Positions 38,160-46,810 of a stretch of 64,000 nt of DNA are shown here, piece by piece. The first letter of the stretch is position 1, and each line of letters begins with the position of its first letter. The position numbers and the translations under genes are program-made. The DNA comes from Sulfurirhabdus autotrophica (GTDB taxonomy: Bacteria > Pseudomonadota > Gammaproteobacteria > Burkholderiales > SMCO01), in the NCBI RefSeq assembly GCF_004346685.1, contig NZ_SMCO01000009.1:61628-125627 (forward strand). The letters run 5' to 3'. The notes beneath the pieces were generated by a model. It was given only the letters and a program-made list of their open reading frames with translations. It was not told the DNA's origin and did not search any database.

Positions 38160-39011
38160 TTACGTATTCCAGATTCTTGGCATGCATGGCCCATGCCCTG
38201 AAACAGCATGCCGAAGCAATGACCACACAGCAACAAAATATTGCCTGGCTCTTTCAGAAGAAAACCCAAGGTAGCGAATCGCTACCACATTACCGACTCT
38301 CGTTATTCCGGATACACCACCAGAATCGCTATCAACCAGAATCCCTCGCACTTCACTCAACAACGCATCGCTCATCAGAAAACCCGCAATGAGAAAAGTG
38401 CCGGATACAGTCCTGTTTGCCAAGCCAGCCAGGGAAGAAAGCAGCTTGTCGCCACCCTCCAGAGAAGCATATTCACCCCATATCCGCTTTCCCTGAGCGT
38501 AAATCTCTGTTTCCTGCCGCAACATGCCATGGCTGAATTTTTCACCGGAAGCAGTGCGCCCATAGCACACAATTTCCCATCCCATATAACGCGCATCTTC
38601 TTCCAGATCTATACGCGTTTTCCAGTGTCCAACTGCGCCATCAAACAGAATTGTTTCCTGTGGCAGCCATTCCAGCACACTATTCTTTTCAACTTGAAAT
38701 TGTAGATACTGGCTAGCAGACCTGCCACCGCTTTTATACCATTTTCCGGCACCTGGGGTGGTTAACAGCGCATGACTACCTGTCTTGGCAATGGCCTCAA
38801 TAGTCAAACAGTCCCCCCCGGCAACACCACCCGGAGGATGAAGAATGATGGCATGACAAACTGATCGATGTTCAGGATACAGTGCCTTTTGCACCCTTAA
38901 AGGGCCTTTGTGCAAACGGTGAACCAGCACCGTTTCTCCTGCATCATTCTGCGCAAATTGAAGCTGCAGCATGGCCTCCCAACCGCTATGCGAGGCCATA
39001 ACTGCACTCAT
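38160..39011 (-). CDS. ureD: urease accessory protein UreD
   Basis: A 283-residue accessory protein with the UreD/UreH landmarks [20 protein letters not shown] near residue 30, [15 protein letters not shown] near 55, [11 protein letters not shown] near 84 and the Pro-Gln-Glu segment [12 protein letters not shown]. UreD docks on apo-urease and forms the nickel tunnel with UreF and UreG. Its ATG overlaps the urtE stop by 4 nt (ATGA), tying the transporter and the enzyme genes into one translationally coupled unit. Confidence 0.96.
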   Translation of the reverse strand: MSAVMASHSGWEAMLQLQFAQNDAGETVLVHRLHKGPLRVQKALYPEHRSVCHAIILHPPGGVAGGDCLTIEAIAKTGSHALLTTPGAGKWYKSGGRSASQYLQFQVEKNSVLEWLPQETILFDGAVGHWKTRIDLEEDARYMGWEIVCYGRTASGEKFSHGMLRQETEIYAQGKRIWGEYASLEGGDKLLSSLAGLANRTVSGTFLIAGFLMSDALLSEVRGILVDSDSGGVSGITRVGNVVAIRYLGFSSERARQYFVAVWSLLRHAVSGHGPCMPRIWNT

Positions 39012-39706
39012 ACAGCTAACAAGCCTTGTACATTTTCAGCTTCCATTTCTGATCCGGGGCCGCTTTTAATCACTTCACCCCGTTGCATCACCACATAATA
39101 GTCCGCCAGAGTATGCGCAAAATCATAATACTGTTCAACCAGCAGGATGCCCATATCCCCACGCTTTGCCAATGACTGGATGACACGTTCAATATCCTTG
39201 ATGATCGAAGGTTGTATGCCCTCAGTCGGCTCATCGAGGATCAGCAATTTCGGTCGCATGGCCAAAGCACGGCCAATCGCTAACTGTTGCTGCTGCCCCC
39301 CTGAAAGATCCCCCCCTCTTCGATGCATCATTTCCTTTAAGACGGGAAACATGTCAAAAATTTCAGCAGGAATGGTTTTGCTGTCTTTTCCCTTTAAGCC
39401 TGCCAGCCCCATTCTTAAGTTTTCTTCTACGGTCAGCCTTGGGAATATTTCACGACCTTGTGGCACATAGGCCATCCCTGATTTTGCCCTTTCATGGGGG
39501 GATAACGACGTAATATTTTTGCCTTCAAGCTCCACACTACCCGATTTGACTGGCAGCACCCCCATGAGACATTTCAACAAAGTGCTCTTACCCACGCCAT
39601 TACGGCCCAGTAAACAGGTAACAGCCCCTTTCTCAACGTGTAATCCCACATCGCGCAATGTATGACTGCCACCATAATACTGATTGATTCCTGATACATT
39701 TAGCAT
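39008..39706 (-). CDS. urtE: urea ABC transporter ATP-binding protein UrtE
   Basis: A 232-residue ABC ATPase with Walker A GRNGVGKSTLL near residue 35, the signature LSGGQQQQLAIGRAL, Walker B LLILDEPTEGIQPS and the switch region. The GIQPS variant after Walker B and the short length are typical of UrtE/LivF-type subunits. It pairs with UrtD to energise urea import. It follows urtD after 2 nt. Confidence 0.96.
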   Translation of the reverse strand: MLNVSGINQYYGGSHTLRDVGLHVEKGAVTCLLGRNGVGKSTLLKCLMGVLPVKSGSVELEGKNITSLSPHERAKSGMAYVPQGREIFPRLTVEENLRMGLAGLKGKDSKTIPAEIFDMFPVLKEMMHRRGGDLSGGQQQQLAIGRALAMRPKLLILDEPTEGIQPSIIKDIERVIQSLAKRGDMGILLVEQYYDFAHTLADYYVVMQRGEVIKSGPGSEMEAENVQGLLAV

Positions 39707-39708
39707 GA

Positions 39709-40539
39709 TTAGCGCCCCAGATACACTTCAATTACCCGTTCATCATTCTGCACTTTGTCCATGCTCCCCTCAGCGAGAACGCTGCCTTCGTGCAGCACCG
39801 TAACTGTTCGCGCGATCGCCCCTACAAATTCCATATCATGTTCAACCACCACAATAGAATGCTGGCCGGCAAGTTCATTCAGTAATTCAGCTGTACGTTC
39901 CGTTTCGAAATCCGTCATTCCGGCAACAGGTTCATCCAAAAGCAGTAATTTAGGTTCTTGCATCAACAGCATGCCGATTTCCAGCCATTGTTTCTGACCG
40001 TGGGCAAGTAATCCAGCTGGCAAATTAGCTTTATCAGATAACTTGATCAACGCCAGAATTTCTTCAATACGGCTTTTTTCCTCGCCACTCAACTTTGCAA
40101 ACAGGCTGCGCCAGACACGCTTGTCTGTTTTCATGGCCAATTCCAGATTTTCAAACACGGTATGGTGTTCAAACACACTGGGTTTCTGAAATTTACGACC
40201 AATACCGGCGTGGGCGATTTCCGGTTCAGTCAGCTTGGTCAGATCGATTGTCTGACCAAAAAACGCTGTGCCCGAATCCTGCCGTGTTTTACCCGTTATC
40301 ACATCCATCATAGTCGTTTTTCCGGCACCATTAGGGCCAATGATGCAGCGCAACTCCCCCGCTTCAATTGTCAGATTCAGATTATTAAGCGCCTTGAAAC
40401 CATCGAAACTCACTGAAATGCTGTCCAGATAAAGAATAGGTCCGTGAGATACATCCAGCTCTCCTGACTTAAAAATCCTGCCAGGACCGCTACCTATATC
40501 ATCCCACCCATCCCTTTCTTTTTTTGCTTCTGCGTTCAT
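39709..40539 (-). CDS. urtD: urea ABC transporter ATP-binding protein UrtD
   Basis: A 276-residue ABC ATPase with an N-terminal extension of about 30 residues, Walker A GPNGAGKTTMMD near residue 73, the signature in the UrtD form LLAHGQKQWLEIGMLL, Walker B LLLLDEPVAGMTD and VVVEHDMEFV. The changed signature (AHGQKQ instead of SGGQ) is normal for UrtD and LivG relatives. It overlaps urtC by 4 nt. Confidence 0.96.
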   Translation of the reverse strand: MNAEAKKERDGWDDIGSGPGRIFKSGELDVSHGPILYLDSISVSFDGFKALNNLNLTIEAGELRCIIGPNGAGKTTMMDVITGKTRQDSGTAFFGQTIDLTKLTEPEIAHAGIGRKFQKPSVFEHHTVFENLELAMKTDKRVWRSLFAKLSGEEKSRIEEILALIKLSDKANLPAGLLAHGQKQWLEIGMLLMQEPKLLLLDEPVAGMTDFETERTAELLNELAGQHSIVVVEHDMEFVGAIARTVTVLHEGSVLAEGSMDKVQNDERVIEVYLGR

Positions 40540-41624
40540 TTGAACCTCGCTTTCATTTGCTGCACCAACCCCACCACGCCTGCAGGCATATACAAGGTGA
40601 CACCGACAAACAGCAACCCCAGGAAATACAGCCAGTATTCAGGGAAAGCAACTGTAAACCAGCTTTTTGCTCCGTTCACAATCCCAGCTCCCAGCAAAGG
40701 ACCTATCAATGTACCGCGTCCACCTACTGCTGCCCAGATGGCAATCTCGATTGAATTTGCCGGAGACATTTCGCTAGGGTTGATAATTCCCACTTGTGGC
40801 ACATAAAGCGCCCCTGCAATACCGCACAGAATGGCAGAAAACGTCCAGACAAAGAGTTTATAACCAAGGGGGTTATAACCGCAGAACATGAGTCGGCTTT
40901 CATGATCACGAATAGCTGCCAGCACTCTCCCCAGTTTGGATATCACAATATAGCGTGAAGTCAGCAAAGCCATTATGACAAACAAACCTGTAGCCATAAA
41001 TAGCCCTGTTTTTGTTGACGAGTCCGCCAAGGCAAAACCCAGAATTCGCTTGAAATCCGTAAAGCCGTTATTGCCGCCAAAGCCTGTTTCATTCCTGAAG
41101 AACAAAAGCATGAAGGCAAAAGTCAGTGCCTGGGTGATGATTGAAAAATACACACCCTTGATTCGTGAACGGAACGCAAAATAACCAAACACAAATGCCA
41201 GCACACCCGGCACCATTACAACCATCAGCGCGGCAAACCAGAAATGGTCAGATCCAAACCAGTACCAGGGAAGCTCTTTCCAATCCAGAAACACCATGAA
41301 ATCCGGCAAATGGCTATGATATTGCCCTTCTGTTCCGATCATCCGCATCAGGTACATACCCATTGCGTATCCACCCATAGCAAAAAACAACCCATGCCCC
41401 AGACTGAGAATACCGGCATACCCCCAGATCAGATCCATGGCCAGGGCTACCACTGCATAACACATGATTTTTCCCATGAGCGATACGGTGTAGTCTGAAA
41501 TGTGCATGGAATGAGAAGCGGGCAATCCCAGATTAAGAAAAGGCACAACAACCAGCACGGCAAGGCCGAATACGATCAACGCCAGCCAACCCTTTACGCC
41601 ATATAATTTTGTAATTGTAGACAT
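40536..41624 (-). CDS. urtC: urea ABC transporter permease UrtC
   Basis: A 362-residue branched-chain-type permease (LivM family) with about ten membrane segments, including LALIVFGLAVLVVVPFLN near the N-terminus, IMCYAVVALAMDLIWGYAGILSLGHGLFFAMGGYAMG and the conserved AAIRDHESRLMFCGYNP loop that contacts the ATPase. IWAAVGGRGTLIGPLLGAG is the UrtC-type motif near the C-terminus. It forms the inner-membrane channel with UrtB. Confidence 0.95.
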   Translation of the reverse strand: MSTITKLYGVKGWLALIVFGLAVLVVVPFLNLGLPASHSMHISDYTVSLMGKIMCYAVVALAMDLIWGYAGILSLGHGLFFAMGGYAMGMYLMRMIGTEGQYHSHLPDFMVFLDWKELPWYWFGSDHFWFAALMVVMVPGVLAFVFGYFAFRSRIKGVYFSIITQALTFAFMLLFFRNETGFGGNNGFTDFKRILGFALADSSTKTGLFMATGLFVIMALLTSRYIVISKLGRVLAAIRDHESRLMFCGYNPLGYKLFVWTFSAILCGIAGALYVPQVGIINPSEMSPANSIEIAIWAAVGGRGTLIGPLLGAGIVNGAKSWFTVAFPEYWLYFLGLLFVGVTLYMPAGVVGLVQQMKARFK

Positions 41625-41625
41625 A

Positions 41626-43245
41626 TTAGTGCTCCACTACCCGGCCCTTCAAAGCAAACAAGCCTTGAGGACGACGCTGAATAAATATGATGATGAATAG
41701 TAAAATCAGAATTTTTGCCATTACCGGGCCGGAGAATGGTTCCAGAAACTTGTTCAGCACACCCAGACCCAATGCCCCGGAAACAGTGCCTGCAAGTTGC
41801 CCTACGCCACCCAATACCACCACCATGAATGAATCCACAATGTAGCTTTGCCCCAGATCCGGGCCCACGTTACCAATCTGGGATAATGCACACCCGCCTA
41901 ACCCTGCAATACCGGAGCCCAGCCCAAACGTCCACATATCAATATTGCGGGTAGGTACGCCCAGACAATCAGCCATTTTTCTGTTCTGCGTCACCGCCCT
42001 CACAAACAGCCCGAGTCTTGTACGGTTTAACAGCAGCCAGACAAGCAGCAATACAAAAAAGGCAAATCCGATGATCACAATCCGGTTATAAGGGAGTACC
42101 AGATTACTGGCCATATCAATCCCGCCTGACATCCAGCTTGGGTTCACCACTTCCACATTCTGTGCACCAAAAATATTTCGTACGGTCTGAATCAATAGCA
42201 GACTGATCCCCCATGTAGCCAGCAACGTTTCCAAGGGTCGTCCATACAAATGACGGATAACCGTTCGCTCCAGCAACATGCCTACCATGGCCGCTACAAT
42301 AAAAGAAGCAGGCACTGCCGCAATCAGGTAGGCATCAAAGCTTGAAGGGAAATACTGTTTGAAAAACAACTGAACCAGAAAAGTTGTGTAAGCGCCAATC
42401 ATCAGCAATTCGCCATGAGCCATGTTGATGACACCCATCAACCCGTAGGTAATAGCCAAACCAAGTGCGGCAAGGAGCAATATGCTGCCTAAACTTATGC
42501 CACTGAAAATCCTGCCCAGATATTCCATTCTGGTCAACCTGCTTTTGATTTTTGCCAGTGCATCTTTTGCTGCGGCACGCACACTTTCATCAGGTTCTAT
42601 AAACTGGCCATCCGCTTGCCTTTCAACAAAGGGCTTTAATAATGTCCTGGTGCTGGACTGATCACTCTCAGCCAGAATACCTATCGCCTTTAGACGTACT
42701 TTTACATCCGCATCCTTTAACTGAATACTGGCTTCAACCAGCCCTAAAGCGGCTTTTATTTCCTTATCTTTCTCTTTTAGCAATGCCTTTTGAATAGCAG
42801 GGAGCAAATTAATATCTGCTTTATCCAGCAACTCATTTGCAGCAGCCAGACGTTTTTCTTTCTCACCAGAAACCAGTTGCAGAGTGGCCAAAGCAGCATC
42901 CAGCGCCCCTCTTATCCGGTTATTGATCATGATCGCTTCGACATTTTCCGGTGCAGGATTTATAACGCTATGATCCAGGGCATTGAGTGTGCCTTCATTA
43001 CTGATAATCACCAGCACACCATTATCGGTGACATTCAGTTCGCCATCTTTTAATGCTTGTAAAACAGGCAAGGCCGCAGGATGTTCAGTTGAAACCAGTT
43101 GATTGATGGCAACGATTTTTTCATCACTATCGCCCGTAGCCAATTTATTAAATAAATCGTCGGCTGCAAAAGCGGATGCCGTTAAAAATATCGTGCAGCA
43201 GACAACTGCATTGAGCAAGAATCTCAACATGCTATTGTTGGACAT
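41626..43245 (-). CDS. urtB: urea ABC transporter permease UrtB
   Basis: A 539-residue permease in two parts. Residues 1-27 are a cleavable-type signal (FLLNAVVCCTIFLTASAFA), followed by about 210 residues of helical, HEAT-like extracytoplasmic domain, and then a LivH-type channel domain (about 245-535) with LGLAITYGLMGVINMAHGELLMIGAY and the ATPase-contact loop FVRAVTQNRKMADCLGVPTR. The long N-terminal domain is usual for UrtB and distinguishes it from amino acid permeases. It ends 1 nt before urtC. Confidence 0.95.
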   Translation of the reverse strand: MSNNSMLRFLLNAVVCCTIFLTASAFAADDLFNKLATGDSDEKIVAINQLVSTEHPAALPVLQALKDGELNVTDNGVLVIISNEGTLNALDHSVINPAPENVEAIMINNRIRGALDAALATLQLVSGEKEKRLAAANELLDKADINLLPAIQKALLKEKDKEIKAALGLVEASIQLKDADVKVRLKAIGILAESDQSSTRTLLKPFVERQADGQFIEPDESVRAAAKDALAKIKSRLTRMEYLGRIFSGISLGSILLLAALGLAITYGLMGVINMAHGELLMIGAYTTFLVQLFFKQYFPSSFDAYLIAAVPASFIVAAMVGMLLERTVIRHLYGRPLETLLATWGISLLLIQTVRNIFGAQNVEVVNPSWMSGGIDMASNLVLPYNRIVIIGFAFFVLLLVWLLLNRTRLGLFVRAVTQNRKMADCLGVPTRNIDMWTFGLGSGIAGLGGCALSQIGNVGPDLGQSYIVDSFMVVVLGGVGQLAGTVSGALGLGVLNKFLEPFSGPVMAKILILLFIIIFIQRRPQGLFALKGRVVEH

Positions 43246-43272
43246 TGTAATTACCCGGTAAGGTGAGGGGAA

Positions 43273-43298
43273 CGGAACCGGAAAAAACCCCGGTTCCG
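43273..43298 (-). promoter_or_regulatory. perfect stem-loop in the urtA-urtB intergenic region
   Basis: CGGAACCGG at 43273-43281 pairs with CCGGTTCCG at 43290-43298 over 9 bp around an 8-nt loop. It lies in the 181-nt gap after urtA and 28 nt before the urtB start codon on the minus strand. No T-run follows, so it is more likely an RNA-stability or attenuation element that lets the binding protein be made in excess of the channel. It is the only sizeable gap in the urt-ure run. Confidence 0.6.
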
Positions 43299-43426
43299 AT
43301 TAACTACCAAAAACTGCCATGTCTTGTTTGCCATTGCAAAGGGATAATTTTTAAACTTTCATTTTCAGAAAAACAACTTTTCTTCGCATCCTTTTGCAAG
43401 TTACTTAGGCAAGCAAAACCAAACTA

Positions 43427-44686
43427 TTAAAGCCCCTGCTTTTTCTCATTACCGGCAATGAACGGGCTCCAAGGCTGAGCACGGATCGGCCCCTTCGTTT
43501 TCCATACAACCTGGAACTGACCATTTGCCTGAATTTCACCAATCATGACAGGCTTGTGCAGGTGATGATTGGTTTCATCCATCTTGAGCGTAAAGCCGGA
43601 TGGTGCCTTGAAGGTCTGACCAGCCATTGCCTTGCGAACCTTATCGACATCAGTGGATTTGGCTTTTTCTACGGCTTGCGCCCACATATGAATACCCACA
43701 TACGTTGCTTCCATTGGGTCGTTTGTCACAACCTTGTCAGCATTTGGCAGGTTTTTCTTCTTGGCATAGGCTTTCCAATCCTTGATAAATGCATCATTTG
43801 TAGGATTCTTGACTGACATGAAGTAATTCCAAGCTGCCAGGTGACCCACCAATGGTTTCGTGTCGATACCACGCAACTCTTCTTCACCAACCGAGAACGC
43901 AACAACAGGGACGTCTGTCGCCTTCAGACCGGCATTACCCAATTCCTTGTAGAAAGGCACATTAGAATCGCCGTTGATGGTTGAAATAACCGTGGTTTTA
44001 CCCCCTGCAGCAAACTTCTTGATGTTCGCAACAATGGTCTGATAATCGCTATGACCAAACGGGGTATATACTTCCTCGATATCCTTGTCAGCCACGCCCT
44101 TGGACTTCAGGAATGCACGCAGAATTTTGTTCGTTGTACGTGGATACACATAGTCAGTACCTAGCAAGAAAAAGCGCTTTGCACTACCACCATCCTTGCT
44201 CATCATGTATTCAACTGCGGGGATTGCCTGCTGATTGGGAGCAGCACCGGTATAGAATACATTTTGTGAAAGCTCTTCCCCTTCATATTGCACTGGGTAG
44301 AACAGCAAACCGTTCAATTCTTCATACACAGGTAAAACTGATTTACGTGAAACCGAAGTCCAGCAACCAAACGTCACAGCAACTTTATCTTTTGAAACCA
44401 GCTGACGCGCCTTTTCAGCGAAAAGCGGCCAATTTGATGCTGGGTCAACCACAACCGGTTCCAGCTTTCTGCCTAACACGCCACCTTTTGCATTGATTTC
44501 ATCAATCGTCATTAATGCCATATCTTTCAGCGAAGTTTCAGAAATGGCCATCGTGCCGGAAAGTGAATGCAAAATCCCGACTTTGATTGGATCCTTGTCA
44601 CCTGCAAACGCTAATCCACTCAATGTGCCGATTGCTGCCAGTGATGCTGTCACAACTGCTTTCTTCAAAAAATTTCGTCGTTGCAT
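43427..44686 (-). CDS. urtA: urea ABC transporter substrate-binding protein UrtA
   Basis: A 419-residue periplasmic binding protein of the UrtA/FmdD type. The N-terminus QRRNFLKKAVVTASLAAIG...AFA is a twin-arginine (Tat) signal. The mature part has VGILHSLSGTMAISETSLKD, NWPLFAEKARQLV, TFGCWTSVSRKSVLPVYEE, FYPVQYEGEE and NYFMSVKNPTN, all UrtA hallmarks. The ATG at 44686 follows AAGGGGC; an upstream ATG at 44734 adds 16 residues that repeat the RNFLK theme and lies only about 20 nt from the predicted transcription start. UrtA captures urea and passes it to UrtBC. It heads the operon under a sigma-54-type promoter. Confidence 0.95.
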   Translation of the reverse strand: MQRRNFLKKAVVTASLAAIGTLSGLAFAGDKDPIKVGILHSLSGTMAISETSLKDMALMTIDEINAKGGVLGRKLEPVVVDPASNWPLFAEKARQLVSKDKVAVTFGCWTSVSRKSVLPVYEELNGLLFYPVQYEGEELSQNVFYTGAAPNQQAIPAVEYMMSKDGGSAKRFFLLGTDYVYPRTTNKILRAFLKSKGVADKDIEEVYTPFGHSDYQTIVANIKKFAAGGKTTVISTINGDSNVPFYKELGNAGLKATDVPVVAFSVGEEELRGIDTKPLVGHLAAWNYFMSVKNPTNDAFIKDWKAYAKKKNLPNADKVVTNDPMEATYVGIHMWAQAVEKAKSTDVDKVRKAMAGQTFKAPSGFTLKMDETNHHLHKPVMIGEIQANGQFQVVWKTKGPIRAQPWSPFIAGNEKKQGL

Positions 44687-44764
44687 TTTTAGCCCCTTGA
44701 TATTATTAAAGCCACGTTTCAGAAAATTCCGCATCCAACTTTCATACGCTGGTACTTATGACTT

Positions 44765-44780
44765 AGCAATATCAGGGCCA
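44765..44780 (-). promoter_or_regulatory. sigma-54 (RpoN) promoter for the urt-ure operon
   Basis: Read on the minus strand the sequence is TGGCCCTGATATTGCT. It matches the RpoN consensus TGGCAC-N5-TTGC at nine of ten fixed positions, and the GG and GC elements have the exact 10-nt spacing. The predicted transcription start is near 44754, leaving a leader of roughly 70 nt before the urtA ATG at 44686. RpoN promoters need an enhancer-binding protein; the NtrC-like sites upstream fit this. Confidence 0.75.
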
Positions 44781-44877
44781 TATGCATTGCATAATATTAT
44801 TAAATAATTGAAATACATTAAAATCATAGTGTTATATAAAAAAAGTATAGGTAGGCAATATCCTATTATTCTGAATC

Positions 44878-44894
44878 AGCACCAGACTCGTGCG
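44878..44894. promoter_or_regulatory. NtrC-like enhancer site, promoter-proximal
   Basis: AGCACCAGACTCGTGCG matches the NtrC dyad TGCACCA-N3-TGGTGCA at all of GCACCA, T and GTGC, with G to C at one inner position and the outermost bases changed. Its centre is about 132 bp upstream of the predicted urtA transcription start. Confidence 0.65.
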
Positions 44895-44908
44895 GCCACT
44901 CACTCAAA

Positions 44909-44925
44909 TGCACCAAATTAGGGCG
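44909..44925. promoter_or_regulatory. NtrC-like enhancer site, promoter-distal
   Basis: TGCACCAAATTAGGGCG has a perfect left half-site (TGCACCA) and a degenerate right half. Its centre is 31 bp, about three helical turns, from the first site, the spacing expected for cooperative NtrC dimers as at glnA promoters. Confidence 0.5.
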
Positions 44926-45066
44926 TGAGTGAAATTTCATCAGAAATACATTCTATTGCTGTAAAATAGTGCGTTTTGAATGCATCCACTTAATACATCA
45001 GGATGTTCCGCTTGTTTAGAGTTGAAACCTGGACATACTTTCAGATCTTAAATAATTGAGAAACCC

Positions 45067-46467
45067 ATGAAATACCTCAGTACCCGCGGCGGAATGCCAC
45101 CCAAGACATTTACCGAAATCCTGCTCGGCGGCCTCGCTACGGATGGCGGCCTGACTATTCCTGAAGTTTATCCAACGCTTTCGACGGATGAACTGGCTGC
45201 AATGCGCAGCATGAATTACCGCGAGCTGGCATTTGAAGTATTACGCCGCTTTGCTGACGACATTCCCGCGGCCGATCTCAAAACAATTATCGACAAAACC
45301 TATACTGCTGAAGTATTCGGCTCGGACGACATTACACCAGTCAAAACACTGGAACCGGGTGTCCATCTGCTCGGCTTATCCTATGGCCCGACACTGGCGT
45401 TTAAAGACGTGGCCATGCAACTTCTCGGCAATCTGTTCGAGTACGTACTGGCAAAAGAAAACGCGGAACTGAATATTCTTGGTGCCACCTCGGGCGATAC
45501 AGGCAGCGCCGCAGAGTACGCCATGCGCGGCAAAAAAGGTGTGCGCGTGTTCATGCTTTCGCCCAAAGGCAAGATGAGCCCGTTCCAGACTGCACAGATG
45601 TTCTCTCTGCAAGACCCTAACATTTTTAATATCGCCGCCGAAGGGGTGTTTGATGACTGTCAGGATATTGTCAAAGCGGTATCCAACGATCTGGATTTCA
45701 AGGCCAAACACAAGATCGGCGCAGTGAATTCAATCAACTGGGCGCGCGTTACTGCTCAGGTAGTTTACTACTTCAAAGCCTATTTCGCGCTGACTGAAAA
45801 TAACGATGAGAAGGTTTCATTCTCGGTACCTTCAGGTAACTTTGGCAATGTCTGCGCTGGCCACATCGCCAGACAGATGGGACTGCCCATCCACAAGCTG
45901 ATCGTGGCCACTAACGAAAACGATGTACTGGATGAGTTTTTCCGCACCGGCGTGTATCGCCCTCGCCCCCAAACCGAACATACCAGCAGCCCTTCGATGG
46001 ATATTTCGAAAGCTTCCAACTTCGAGCGTTTTGTCTATGACCTGGTCGGGCGCGACCCGAAAATTCTCAAAGATCTCTGGCAACAAGTGGAAACAGGCGG
46101 CAGTTTTGATTTAAGCAAAACCCCATATTTTGCCAAGGTTAAAGACTTTGGCTTCGAATCCGGCTCAAGCAGTCATCAAAATCGTCTGGAGACCATCCGC
46201 AAGGTGTATCAGCAATACCAGACCATGATCGACACACACACCGCAGACGGCGTGAAAGTGGGTCTGGAGCATCGCGAAGCAGGCATCCCTATGGTCTGTC
46301 TGGAAACCGCATTACCCGCCAAGTTTGACGAAACCATCTTTGAAGCACTAGGCCGTCATGCCGAACGTCCTGCTGGTTTGGAAAATCTGGAAAAATTGCC
46401 GCAACGCTTTGAGGTAATGCCTGTAGATGCAGCAGTGGTAAAGCAATTTATCGTTGCGCATTCCTGA
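45067..46467 (+). CDS. thrC: threonine synthase
   Basis: A 466-residue PLP enzyme of the long (fungal/proteobacterial-type) threonine synthase group. The start MKYLSTRGGMPPKTFTEILLGGLATDGGL is the family N-terminus, the PLP lysine is K113 in GPTLAFKDVAMQL, and ILGATSGDTGSAAEYAM and FSVPSGNFGNVCAGHIARQMG follow. It converts O-phosphohomoserine to threonine. It stands alone here; the homoserine dehydrogenase gene (hom), a frequent neighbour in betaproteobacteria, would have to be upstream but urtA occupies that place. Confidence 0.96.
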   Translation: MKYLSTRGGMPPKTFTEILLGGLATDGGLTIPEVYPTLSTDELAAMRSMNYRELAFEVLRRFADDIPAADLKTIIDKTYTAEVFGSDDITPVKTLEPGVHLLGLSYGPTLAFKDVAMQLLGNLFEYVLAKENAELNILGATSGDTGSAAEYAMRGKKGVRVFMLSPKGKMSPFQTAQMFSLQDPNIFNIAAEGVFDDCQDIVKAVSNDLDFKAKHKIGAVNSINWARVTAQVVYYFKAYFALTENNDEKVSFSVPSGNFGNVCAGHIARQMGLPIHKLIVATNENDVLDEFFRTGVYRPRPQTEHTSSPSMDISKASNFERFVYDLVGRDPKILKDLWQQVETGGSFDLSKTPYFAKVKDFGFESGSSSHQNRLETIRKVYQQYQTMIDTHTADGVKVGLEHREAGIPMVCLETALPAKFDETIFEALGRHAERPAGLENLEKLPQRFEVMPVDAAVVKQFIVAHS

Positions 46468-46810
46468 CAAATGCTGCCAGCATGGTATTTCGATCTGTTT
46501 GAAGCGCATGTAAAGTTACATATTAAATCGCATTCACCGCAGAGGCGCAGAGACGCTGAGAAAAACGATGATGTTTGGCTAGAGGTGCTGAACTGCCAAT
46601 GACACCCATTTAACTAAGTGTCACTGAACAGAGAGAATACTTTCTGCCTTCTCAGCGCCTCCGCGCCTCTGCGGTCAACCATTTTGACAAAAAGAGGCGT
46701 AGATTCCGTTTGCGACCGGCTGATGTGTAAAATGACATTTCGGAAAATGTAAGCACAGAATCCATTTTTCTGGATATTCCGAATTTAATAAAGTGTAAAC
46801 AAGGAATAAG
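46468..46810. other. 343-bp intergenic region between thrC and the phosphomannomutase gene
   Basis: No gene; most of it is the interspersed palindromic repeat listed separately. Outside the repeat (about 46680-46810) it must hold the promoter of the mutase gene, with an AAGGAA ribosome-binding site just before 46811. Confidence 0.55.
46536..46675. repeat. interspersed palindromic repeat, copy 2 (between thrC and algC)
   Basis: The left arm ACCGCAGAGGCGCAGAGACG (continuing CTGAGAA, 46536-46562) pairs with the right arm at 46649-46675 over 27 bp with two mismatches. Its first 18 bases differ from the left arm of copy 1 (17059) at one position. The 86-nt loop contains a second inverted repeat, TGACAC at 46600-46605 with GTGTCA at 46618-46623. 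Copy 1 has a much shorter loop (34 nt), so the arms and not the loop are the conserved part. Confidence 0.8.

Larger units (their letters stand above)
44735..45066. other. 332-bp divergent control region between urtA and thrC
   Basis: No gene. The region contains the sigma-54-type promoter and two NtrC-like sites listed separately, facing urtA. On the thrC side (about 44930-45066) I see no well-formed -35/-10 pair. A+T-rich DNA at 44785-44860 lies between the promoter and the NtrC-like sites and could help looping. Confidence 0.6.

Noticed and set aside
39709..40539. UrtD signature AHGQKQ considered a broken ABC motif
   Set aside because: This variant is normal in UrtD/LivG-type subunits and UrtE carries the canonical LSGGQ.
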